The notes below the pieces were generated by a model. It was not told where the DNA came from. It saw nothing but the letters and a program-made list of their open reading frames with translations, and did no database searches. From GCA-2698665 sp038101125 (GTDB lineage: Bacteria; Pseudomonadota; Gammaproteobacteria; GCA-002705445; GCA-002716945), in contig JAYNVZ010000005.1 in NCBI GenBank assembly GCA_038101125.1, positions 1 to 52,577 of the forward strand: a stretch of DNA of 52,577 nt. The letters run 5' to 3'. The number at the start of each line of letters is the position of its first letter. Position 1 is the first letter of the stretch. The translations under genes and the position numbers were made by a program. This document shows, piece after piece, positions 45,597-52,577 of this stretch.

Positions 45597-45624
45597 ATGA
45601 TTTTACGTGAATGTATAATAAATT

Positions 45625-47787
45625 ATGAAAAAGCTGCTAAAAATTGCATTTAACCTACCTCTCTATAGCACTTACGATTATCTAGCTACTGAATATACTG
45701 CACATATTAAAATTGGGATGAGGGTCGAGGCGCCTTTTGGAAGAAAAAAATTAATAGGTGTAATTAGTGAAATAAGTAATATAGATATAGCCAATTACAA
45801 CAAATATAAGTTAAAGACCATATATTCTGTTCTTGATACTAAAGCTATTATCACAAAAGATCTCATGAAAATATGTAAATGGGCATCTAATTATTATCAA
45901 CATCCACTAGGACAGGTTTACTTTAGTTGTATACCCAGCAAGCTTAAGAAGAATAATGTAGTAAGTGTAAAAAATAATAAATATTTTTTTTATGAAGCTA
46001 CAGATAAGCAAAAAAATGACTATTTTAGGAATAAGTCTGCACAAAAAAGAATATATGAATTTATAAAAGAAAAAACGAGAGTAGGATCAAAAGAAATAAA
46101 ACTGTCGAATTCATTGAAGCTATTGTTAGATAATGGCTATGTTAAGAAGAATTACTCTTTTCATCCGGCAAATGCTTCTCAAGCAGTAAATTTAAATCAT
46201 GAACAAACTAAAGCTTACCAGGATATAGCCCGAAATATTAATATGTTTTCTCCAAGCTTGATTGAGGGTGTAACAGGTAGTGGAAAGACAGAGTTATATA
46301 TTAAAGTCATAAAAAAAATATTGTTATCGAAAGGTCAGGCATTGGTAATTGTACCTGAAATAAACCTAATTCCACAGATGGTTAAAAGATTTATGAACTA
46401 TCTTGATTGTAATATTTCAGAATATCATTCATCAATAACAGAAAATAATAAATATAATATTTGGAAAGAGTGTGCAAATGGAAATATCGATATTGTTATT
46501 GGAACAAGATCAGCAGTTTTTTTACCTTTTAAAGATCTTAAGATAATTATAATTGATGAGGAACATGATGGGTCACTCAAACAATCAGAAAAATTTAGAT
46601 ATCATGCTAGAGATTTATCACTGGTGAGGTCAAAAAACTTAAATATTCCAATATTGATGGGAAGTGCAACTCCATCTTTTGAAAGTTTATATAATTGTGA
46701 GATAGGGAAGTATAATCATATTGTTCTTAAGAAAAGATTCTTCAATACAAAATTACCTACTGTAAAATTAGTTGATGTTAATAAAGACACCATGACTGAT
46801 GGTTTTTCATCTGAGTTAATTAGATCTGTTAGAAATGAATTACGTTCAAATAAACAAGTTTTATTATTTGTTGGGAGAAGAGGCTATAGTCATGCCCTAT
46901 TATGCAAGATATGCGGCTGGACTTCTAAATGCTATAAATGTGATGCTTATATGACATTCCATAAAAATGAAAATATTTTGTGGTGTCATCACTGTGGTTT
47001 TAAGAAAAAAATCAATACAGATAGAATATGTTCATGTAAAGATGAAAATGAAATAATACCATTAGGAATTGGAACAGAAAGGGTGGAGAAGAAATGTAAG
47101 GAACTTTTCCCAGAAGCTAAAGTAATGAGAATTGACAGTGACACAATAAACAATATTACAAAGTTAAGAGATTTCATAAAAAAAACTCAATCTAAAGAAG
47201 TTGATATACTTGTCGGAACTCAAATGTTAACAAAAGGACACGATTTTCCTGAGCTAAATCTCGTAGGCATAATTGATATTGATGCTGGCCTGTACAGTCT
47301 AGATTTTAGAGGGTTAGAGAAAATTGGACAAATGATAATTCAGGTTGCTGGTAGATCAGGAAGACATAATAGTCAAGGCAAGCTCATCATACAAACTAGG
47401 AAGCCCGATAATATTTTAATGAATGAGCTATTAAATAATGGGTATAACAATTTTTCTAAGAAAGCTATGCTAGAGAGAAATCAGTCCTTATTTCCTCCTT
47501 ACTCATACTTGGCATTATTTCGTGTATCTAGTTTGAATAAGAATGAAGGATTATCTTTCCTCATGAAAGTTAAAAATAACTTTTCAGGAACAATAGTAAA
47601 TCTGCTAGGACCGGCTCCTGCCCCAATTTTAAAAAAAAATAATAGGTATTATTATCAACTACTTGTAAATTCTAGATCTAGAAAGTCACTTTTACAGAAA
47701 TCTTCTGAGATAAGAGAGTATATAATCAAACAAAAAAAGAGTAATATTAGATGGTCAATAGATATAGATCCTGTTGACTTATATTAA
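45625..47787 (+). CDS. priA: Primosomal replication restart helicase PriA
   Basis: A 3'-5' helicase that reloads the replisome at stalled forks. The 720-residue protein has the N-terminal DNA-binding domain (starts LKIAFNLPLYSTYDYL), Walker A GVTGSGKT at 215-222, DEEH at 311-314, and a zinc region with four Cys pairs inserted in the helicase core (CKICGWTSKCYKCD, CHHCG, CSC). The last Cys pair is CSC instead of the usual CxxC. GRSGR and the C-terminal domain follow. It is followed by argS as in Pseudomonas, and preceded by the DnaA-box region. Confidence 0.96.
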   Translation: MKKLLKIAFNLPLYSTYDYLATEYTAHIKIGMRVEAPFGRKKLIGVISEISNIDIANYNKYKLKTIYSVLDTKAIITKDLMKICKWASNYYQHPLGQVYFSCIPSKLKKNNVVSVKNNKYFFYEATDKQKNDYFRNKSAQKRIYEFIKEKTRVGSKEIKLSNSLKLLLDNGYVKKNYSFHPANASQAVNLNHEQTKAYQDIARNINMFSPSLIEGVTGSGKTELYIKVIKKILLSKGQALVIVPEINLIPQMVKRFMNYLDCNISEYHSSITENNKYNIWKECANGNIDIVIGTRSAVFLPFKDLKIIIIDEEHDGSLKQSEKFRYHARDLSLVRSKNLNIPILMGSATPSFESLYNCEIGKYNHIVLKKRFFNTKLPTVKLVDVNKDTMTDGFSSELIRSVRNELRSNKQVLLFVGRRGYSHALLCKICGWTSKCYKCDAYMTFHKNENILWCHHCGFKKKINTDRICSCKDENEIIPLGIGTERVEKKCKELFPEAKVMRIDSDTINNITKLRDFIKKTQSKEVDILVGTQMLTKGHDFPELNLVGIIDIDAGLYSLDFRGLEKIGQMIIQVAGRSGRHNSQGKLIIQTRKPDNILMNELLNNGYNNFSKKAMLERNQSLFPPYSYLALFRVSSLNKNEGLSFLMKVKNNFSGTIVNLLGPAPAPILKKNNRYYYQLLVNSRSRKSLLQKSSEIREYIIKQKKSNIRWSIDIDPVDLY

Positions 47788-47806
47788 AAAGAAAAGGTTT
47801 TTAATT

Positions 47807-49435
47807 TTGAAAAAGATAATAAAAGATATACTGATAGATGCTATTAATCGTACTTATCCAAATAGTGATTTTTTTGAATTAATAGAAGTGCAAAATGTAA
47901 CTGCTAAAAATATTGAAGCTGATTTTTTTTCTAATATATCAATGAAGTTAGCAAAAGAATTAAAAGGAAATCCGATGCATATTGCTCAAGAAATTACAAA
48001 AAATATTTCAAACATAGATGATATACAAGTTGATATTGTAAAGCCTGGTTACATAAATTTTATCGTAAACGATAAAGAAAAGAATAATATAATTTCTATT
48101 ATTAATAATAGTAATGACCTTCTTGATCATTGTAAAACTAATGAGAAGCTCAAGATTAATGTGGAATTTGTGTCTGCTAATCCAACAGGGCCGCTACATG
48201 TAGGACATGGTAGAGGCGTAATTTATGGCAATATAATCGCTAAGTTTTTAAAAATACAAGGACATAATGTTAAGAAAGAATATTATGTAAATGACCATGG
48301 CAATCAAATACGGAAACTTTGTTTAAGTGTGTTCTCTCATATTGATGAGTTGTATGCTAAAAATGAAGATGATCTTTATCAAGGTGAATATACAAAAGAA
48401 ATCGCTGGCTTAATAAAAAAAAATAATATTGAGCTTCCTATTATACCTAAAGCCTCAGATCAGTTAATAGATATACCCAAGGATACTAGGAGCTTCATTG
48501 TTAAAAAGATGGTTGATCGAATCAAAACACAACTTAATAATTTAAACATAAAATTCGATAATTGGTTTTATGAAACATCTCTTTTTGATGAAAATAGTAA
48601 ATATAAACCTGATCATCTTATTCGAAAATTAGAAAAATCTGGTAATCTTCATAATGATGGAACGAACGCAATAATGCTTAAAGCAGAAGAGCCTAGAGTG
48701 CTTGTTAAATCTGATGGGACATATACATACTTTGCGACAGATCTAGCATATCACCATTTAAAAATGGAGAAATATGATGTTGTTATAGATGTATGGGGCG
48801 CAGATCATCATGGATATATCCCAAGAATGGAAGCAGGCCTTAAAGCACTTGGACATAAAACTGATAAATTAGATATTCATTTAATACAATTTGCGAATTT
48901 ATATAGAGATGGAGAGAAAATATCTATGTCTACAAGAAAAGGTGAGTATGTTGAACTAAATGAACTTGGCGATGAAATAGGTAATGATGCTATAAATTTC
49001 TTTTATTTAACTAAAAATAAAGACCAGCATCTAGATTTTGACTTAAATGTCGCTATTAATCAGAATAAAAATAATCCAGTTTTTTATATTCAGTATGCCC
49101 ATGCAAGAATAGAAAAAATATTAACAGAAGTAGGAGGGTATCAAGATAAGGAGTATGACCTACAGAATTTAGATAATATACTTGAAAAAGATTTAATATC
49201 TACTCTTATTAATTTCAATGAAGTTACGACTAAAACAATAATGAAGCTCCAACCTCATCTTATGACACATTATTTGCTAAAATTAGCGCAGGATTTCCAT
49301 AGTTACTATGCAAATATAAAAATATTGAATGAGCATGAAATTGATTATAGTAAAATTCACTTAATAGCTGCTGTACAGAAAGTAATCAAGTGTGGATTAG
49401 ACTTATTAAATATAAACTCACCAAAGGTTATGTGA
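47807..49435 (+). CDS. argS: Arginyl-tRNA synthetase
   Basis: Charges tRNA-Arg. About 542 residues. An N-terminal Add-1 tRNA-binding domain is followed by the class I signature HVGHG in SANPTGPLHVGHGRG, YYVNDHGNQI and WGADHHGYIPRM. KISMSTRKGEYVEL stands at the degenerate KMSKS place, as usual in ArgS. The anticodon-binding domain has YIQYAHARI. I prefer the TTG at 47807 (AAGG 9 nt upstream); a TTG at 47774 inside priA would add 11 residues. The stop overlaps the start of the HAD gene by one base (TGATG). Confidence 0.94.
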   Translation: MKKIIKDILIDAINRTYPNSDFFELIEVQNVTAKNIEADFFSNISMKLAKELKGNPMHIAQEITKNISNIDDIQVDIVKPGYINFIVNDKEKNNIISIINNSNDLLDHCKTNEKLKINVEFVSANPTGPLHVGHGRGVIYGNIIAKFLKIQGHNVKKEYYVNDHGNQIRKLCLSVFSHIDELYAKNEDDLYQGEYTKEIAGLIKKNNIELPIIPKASDQLIDIPKDTRSFIVKKMVDRIKTQLNNLNIKFDNWFYETSLFDENSKYKPDHLIRKLEKSGNLHNDGTNAIMLKAEEPRVLVKSDGTYTYFATDLAYHHLKMEKYDVVIDVWGADHHGYIPRMEAGLKALGHKTDKLDIHLIQFANLYRDGEKISMSTRKGEYVELNELGDEIGNDAINFFYLTKNKDQHLDFDLNVAINQNKNNPVFYIQYAHARIEKILTEVGGYQDKEYDLQNLDNILEKDLISTLINFNEVTTKTIMKLQPHLMTHYLLKLAQDFHSYYANIKILNEHEIDYSKIHLIAAVQKVIKCGLDLLNINSPKVM

Positions 49436-50274
49436 TGAAACAAAACAAAATTGCAATTATCTACGATTTTGATGGAACATTGACGCCCAAGTCGATGCAG
49501 GAATACACTTTATTGCCGAAACTAGGGATTAATTCTCAAAGCTTTTGGGGAGATATAGTTAAAGAAGCCAGAGAAACTGGAGGTGAATCAATGATGATCT
49601 ATATGAGACAACTTTTAGATCATGCTAAGAGTAAAAATATAAGAATATCAAAAGATGAATTCTTTAGAATGGGCAAAGATATTCAATATTATAGTGGGGT
49701 AGTTGAATGGTTTAAAAATATTGATAGATATGTAAAAAAAATCTCATGCGGAGAAGTTGAGATATATCACTATATAATTTCAGCGGGTCATATGGAAATA
49801 CTTGAAGGTATATCAATCAAAAAACATATTAAAAAAATATTTGCATCAGAATATTTTTATAATGATGAAAAACATGCGGTATTCCCAAAAATAGTAGTTA
49901 CAGATACAACAAAAACACAATATTTATTTAGAATTAACAAAGGTAAGGAGAATCTCTCAGACAACATAAATAGTCATATGTCTGAGGATAAGCGCCCAAT
50001 ACCATTTGATAATATGATTTATGTTGGCGATGGGCTTACAGATGTGCCAAGTATGGCCTTGATTAAAAAAGAAGGTGGTCATTCTGTAGCTGTTTACCAA
50101 AAAAGATTAAAAGCTCAAGTTAAAATATGTAAGCAGTTATTCAAAGCAAATAGGGTTGATTTTATCTCCGAAGCAGATTATAGAAAAGGTTCTAACTTAT
50201 ACAAAAGGACATGCTTATTACTTGACTATGTAATTGCAAAGATAAGATATACAATAGAACTAGATAGGAAATAA
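49435..50274 (+). CDS. HAD-superfamily phosphatase
   Basis: A 279-residue haloacid-dehalogenase-type hydrolase. The nucleophile motif is IIYDFDGTLTP (D11, D13), with a thiol/Ser-type motif II in YIISAGHMEIL and the acidic motif IV in MIYVGDGLTDVPSMAL. A large cap domain lies between motif I and II. The substrate is unknown; similar proteins are annotated only as HAD-like hydrolases. The ATG at 49435 overlaps the argS stop; a longer frame from 49390 lies inside argS. The gene ends 1 nt from the convergent speD. Confidence 0.8.
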   Translation: MKQNKIAIIYDFDGTLTPKSMQEYTLLPKLGINSQSFWGDIVKEARETGGESMMIYMRQLLDHAKSKNIRISKDEFFRMGKDIQYYSGVVEWFKNIDRYVKKISCGEVEIYHYIISAGHMEILEGISIKKHIKKIFASEYFYNDEKHAVFPKIVVTDTTKTQYLFRINKGKENLSDNINSHMSEDKRPIPFDNMIYVGDGLTDVPSMALIKKEGGHSVAVYQKRLKAQVKICKQLFKANRVDFISEADYRKGSNLYKRTCLLLDYVIAKIRYTIELDRK

Positions 50275-50275
50275 T

Positions 50276-50659
50276 TTAAATTTCGTCTATTAAAACTAAG
50301 TCTGATTTTCTATCTAAGAATTTATATTGAAGTTTTGTTATGCTAAATGATTCCTTTAAAGATGAAATCACAATATCTAAATCAAAAAGTTTACAGCTAT
50401 AAACATCAAGTTGAAATAAACCAGGCTCTTGTTCATCCCAAATGTGTAAGACAATGTGACTCGTTTCAATTAAAGCCATACAAGTAATGCCTCTATTCCC
50501 CTCTTGATCAATATAAGATATATGAGGGCCTTGCATTAATTTCATGTCAATCTTAGCTATAAGTTCATTCATCCATGTTAAAACATAACCCAGCTGATCC
50601 TTTGATGGACAATTGTCCACCTCAGCTCTTACAAGGAGATGTTTATGTTCTAAAATCAT
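50276..50659 (-). CDS. speD: S-adenosylmethionine decarboxylase-like proenzyme (SpeD family, class 1B-like)
   Basis: A 127-residue pyruvoyl-enzyme precursor. The self-cleavage region is ALIETSHIVLHIWDE, with the predicted pyruvoyl-forming S67, H68, H72 and the later C89 (DVYSCK). In well-studied class 1B enzymes the Ser is preceded directly by Glu; here a Thr intervenes (E-T-S-H), and the spacing from Ser to Cys is two residues longer. It probably makes decarboxylated SAM for the SpeE encoded divergently 80 nt away. Some SpeD homologues have changed to arginine or ornithine decarboxylation, and that cannot be excluded. Confidence 0.82.
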   Translation of the reverse strand: MILEHKHLLVRAEVDNCPSKDQLGYVLTWMNELIAKIDMKLMQGPHISYIDQEGNRGITCMALIETSHIVLHIWDEQEPGLFQLDVYSCKLFDLDIVISSLKESFSITKLQYKFLDRKSDLVLIDEI

Positions 50660-50739
50660 AATAATTACTAATATATAAAAATATTTGTTATAAGAGTATA
50701 ATCTTATAAATTTTAATATAAAAGAGGTATATTATTAAA

Positions 50740-51459
50740 ATGCATGCATCAGAGTTTAACAAAATAACTGGAACTACATTTTCAATAAAATGTGAAAAAT
50801 TAATATATAAAACCACATCACGTTATCAAAAAATAAAGGTATATCAATCTGAGCAATATGGAAATGTAATGATGCTTGACGGATGTTTCATGCTTACCGC
50901 GAAAGGCAATGATCAATACCATGATAAATGTATATCACTAGCTGCTACAGATAAGAAAAAGACAAATGTATTGATTATAGGAGGAGGAGACTTTGGATTA
51001 GTTAAAGATCTATTTAGAAAAGTAGATATAAAAAAGTTATATATTGTAGAGATTGATGAGAAAGTAGTTGATGTTAGTATGAAGTTTTTTCCAGATTTTT
51101 TTAAATTAACTAAAAAAACAAAAGAAAAGATTACTATAACTATAGATGATGGCTATAATTGGATAAAAAATAATAAAATAGCGTTTGATATTATTATTAT
51201 AGACTGCACAGACCCAAATCCAATTGCTAAAAAACTATATTCAAATAAGTTTTATCAGTATATACATACCTCGCTTAATAAAAATGGCATACTCATACAG
51301 CAAAGCGGATCTCCATACTTAAATAAAAAAAATATTATTAACCCCAGTATTAATAAATTATCTAGTATAGGATTCAAGGAAATTACATTAAATACCTTTA
51401 GTATGCCAATATATCCATTAGGCACATGGTCATTTATTAAATGTAAAAAGGCGCGATAA
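50740..51459 (+). CDS. speE: Spermidine synthase-like aminopropyltransferase
   Basis: A 239-residue protein with the spermidine-synthase fold: an N-terminal beta domain (VYQSEQYGNVMMLDG), GGGDFGLVKDLFRK (usual GGGDGG), the acidic VEIDEKVVDVSMKFFP for decarboxylated SAM, and IIDCTDPNPIAKKLYSNKFY. The loop normally reading DEFxYHE is NDQYHD here. It transfers aminopropyl groups to a polyamine acceptor; identity of the acceptor is open. A GAGG ribosome site lies 12 nt before the ATG. The stop codon is inside the downstream terminator hairpin. Confidence 0.86.
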   Translation: MHASEFNKITGTTFSIKCEKLIYKTTSRYQKIKVYQSEQYGNVMMLDGCFMLTAKGNDQYHDKCISLAATDKKKTNVLIIGGGDFGLVKDLFRKVDIKKLYIVEIDEKVVDVSMKFFPDFFKLTKKTKEKITITIDDGYNWIKNNKIAFDIIIIDCTDPNPIAKKLYSNKFYQYIHTSLNKNGILIQQSGSPYLNKKNIINPSINKLSSIGFKEITLNTFSMPIYPLGTWSFIKCKKAR

Positions 51460-51473
51460 ATTATCGCGCCTTT
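51447..51473. terminator. Bidirectional intrinsic terminator between speE and amt
   Basis: AAAGGCGCGATA and TATCGCGCCTTT form a perfect 12-bp, GC-rich stem with an AAT loop. The flanking A and T tracts make it work on either strand. It is the only strong hairpin of this kind seen. It contains the last codons and stop (51457-51459) of speE and lies 15 nt before the amt stop. Confidence 0.85.
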
Positions 51474-51487
51474 CATCATAAGATTAG

Positions 51488-52577
51488 TTATTTTTTAGGA
51501 TATACAGATGGAGCAGAATCGAATTGTTTGCTAAATTCTGGATATGCTTCTAAGCCACATTCAGAAATATCTATGCCTTCTTCTTCTTCTTCTTCTGTAA
51601 CTCTTAATCCATATATGCTATGAATAATTTTCCAGATGATTAAACTTGTAATAAAAGTCCATAAGAAAATTACAATTATTCCATATAACTGAGCACCTAA
51701 GCTTCCACCAGTTAAGGTAACTGCTAACAAGCCCCATACACCTGCAGTTCCATGAGCTGAAATTGCGCCTACGGGATCATCAATATTCAATTTATCTAGA
51801 GTTATGATAGAGAATACAACTATCAGCCCCCCGATAAATCCAATTATAAGAGCTAAGCCAGGTGTTGGCGCTAGTGGCTCAGCGGTTATAGACACTAATC
51901 CAGCAATAGCGCCATTAAGAGCCATTGTTAAATCAGACTTACCAAACATCATTTTTGATAGAATCAATGCGCCCATAACGCCACCAGCAGCAGCTAAATT
52001 TGTATTTACAAATATTAAAGAGACTGCGTTAGCTTCAACAACATTTGAAACGATTAATTCAGAGCCACCGTTAAAACCAAACCAGCCAAGCCATAATATA
52101 AAAGTACCAAGTGTTGCTAAAGGTAAATTAGCTCCTGGCATAGCTTGAGGTTTGCCATTTTTATATTTTCCTTTTCTAGATCCTAATACAATTACACCTG
52201 CTAGAGCAGCTGCAGCACCGCAAAGATGAACTACACCTGAACCTGCAAAGTCAGCAAATCCTGCTGCATCTAAGAATCCACCGCCCCATTTCCAATACCC
52301 TTGTACTGGATAAATAATACTAGTCATGAATACACAGAATAGTAAAAAAGGCCATAGTTTCATACGTTCAGCCACTGCACCAGATATAATTGAGCAAGCT
52401 GTTGCTACAAATACTACCTGAAAGAAATGATCGGACATCCCAGAGTAATATACATCTCCACCGCTTGCTACGACAGCTTCAACAGTATTATCTGAGCCTA
52501 AAAAAAAGGCTAAATCAGAAAAGCCCTTAGCATCAAAAACTACGATTATTGGCGACCCTTCACTATCTTTTTTTAAA
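51488..52577 (-). CDS. amt: Ammonium transporter Amt (N-terminus beyond window)
   Basis: Conducts ammonium across the inner membrane. 362 C-terminal residues are visible, and the frame is open to the window edge, starting upstream of an internal Met at 52438 with FFLGSDNTVEAVVASGGDVYYSG-like sequence. It has the pore twin histidines (GSGVVHLCGA and SAHGTAGVWG), GAVAERMKLWPF, and FILWLGWFGFNGGSE. The C-terminal tail has a run of six Glu encoded by (TTC)6 on the plus strand (51578-51595), followed by GIDISECGLEAYPEF, the tail conserved in this Amt type. Its regulator glnK is not in the window. Confidence 0.95.
   Translation of the reverse strand, partial: LKKDSEGSPIIVVFDAKGFSDLAFFLGSDNTVEAVVASGGDVYYSGMSDHFFQVVFVATACSIISGAVAERMKLWPFLLFCVFMTSIIYPVQGYWKWGGGFLDAAGFADFAGSGVVHLCGAAAALAGVIVLGSRKGKYKNGKPQAMPGANLPLATLGTFILWLGWFGFNGGSELIVSNVVEANAVSLIFVNTNLAAAGGVMGALILSKMMFGKSDLTMALNGAIAGLVSITAEPLAPTPGLALIIGFIGGLIVVFSIITLDKLNIDDPVGAISAHGTAGVWGLLAVTLTGGSLGAQLYGIIVIFLWTFITSLIIWKIIHSIYGLRVTEEEEEEGIDISECGLEAYPEFSKQFDSAPSVYPKK

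Larger units (their letters stand above)
45193..45624. other. Longest non-coding stretch (HNH to priA), very AT-rich, with DnaA boxes
   Basis: 432 nt between divergent genes. The left two-thirds (to about 45480) is extremely AT-rich, with stretches such as TTATTTATATAAG and TTATATATATTTACG that would melt easily. A 10-N scaffold gap follows at 45503-45512. The right part holds two perfect DnaA boxes in opposite orientation and a candidate promoter. A 70-codon open frame (45287-45499) has low-complexity content and no ribosome site, and I do not call it a gene. This is the only candidate for a replication origin in the window. Confidence 0.7.

Noticed and set aside
51578..51595. (TTC)6 repeat as a phase-variation tract
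   Set aside because: It encodes a Glu run in the conserved C-terminal tail of Amt, and the repeat unit is a codon, so length change would not shift frame.

Overview
This 52.6 kb AT-rich window (roughly one third G+C by eye) looks like a contig from a streamlined, probably marine gammaproteobacterium. The gene order is the best evidence. It has coxB-coxA-ctaG-coxC-SURF1-ctaA-ctaB, rpsU-yqeY-dnaG, bioA-rsmE, gshB-ruvX-pyrB, yggS-proC-yggT-metX-metW and asmA-mutY-yggX. All are neighbourhoods known from non-enteric gammaproteobacteria such as Pseudomonas. Low G+C, tiny intergenic spaces, overlapping genes and small protein variants fit SAR86-like or SUP05/vesicomyid-symbiont-like lineages. The PPi-type phosphofructokinase and the Acidithiobacillus-type GshA lean slightly toward the latter. 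I cannot decide between them from sequence alone. Two 10-N scaffold gaps (37950-37959 and 45503-45512), and two in-frame stops in rpoH at the extreme left end, indicate a draft metagenome or single-cell assembly. No phage, insertion sequence, CRISPR array or plasmid gene was seen.

Layout. 1-674: 3' part of rpoH. 671-7870 (minus strand): an aa3-type cytochrome c oxidase operon with subunits I-III, Cox11/CtaG, SURF1, a Sco-like thioredoxin-fold protein and the heme O and heme A synthases. A small DUF2909 membrane protein is encoded on the opposite strand inside it. 7943-9473 (minus): bioC and bioH for the pimeloyl step of biotin synthesis. 9524-11092: plsY and tsaD, convergent. 11177-22181 (plus): rpsU-yqeY, then gltD-hemE-aroK-aroB-gltB, then dnaG. 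The inner five genes are a circular permutation of the usual aroK-aroB-gltB-gltD-hemE cluster and sit inside the macromolecular-synthesis operon. 22238-34196 (plus): a long run covering the methyl cycle (metK, ahcY), biotin (bioA), rRNA methylation (rsmE), glutathione (gshA, gshB), ruvX, pyrB, yggS, proC, yggT and methionine synthesis (metX, metW). 34197-39270 (minus): terB-like, hspQ, a TPR/2-oxoglutarate oxygenase fusion, tRNA-Phe, yggX, mutY, a short asmA and moaC. 39339-43584 (plus): rdgB, an M48 lipoprotein protease, a stand-alone 5'-3' exonuclease and a PPi-type phosphofructokinase. 43568-45192 (minus): hemH and an HNH nuclease. 45193-45624: the only long non-coding stretch, with two perfect inverted DnaA boxes and a scaffold gap. 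45625-50274 (plus): priA, argS and a HAD phosphatase. 50276-51459: divergent speD and speE. 51488-52577 (minus): an ammonium transporter running off the right end.

How the genes fit together. Nearly everything is core metabolism. Ammonium uptake (amt) and GOGAT (gltBD) handle nitrogen. hemE, hemH, ctaA and ctaB supply heme O/A to the oxidase encoded alongside. metX/metW, metK, ahcY, speD/speE, bioA, bioC and rsmE make, use or recycle S-adenosylmethionine. I see no clear undescribed multi-gene system. The points most worth a second look are the permuted gltD...gltB block, the inverted DnaA-box pair beside priA (possible origin or DnaA-controlled promoter), the tRNA-Phe placed 8 nt before a TPR-oxygenase gene, the divergent SpeD/SpeE pair, and the near absence of room for terminators at convergent gene ends.
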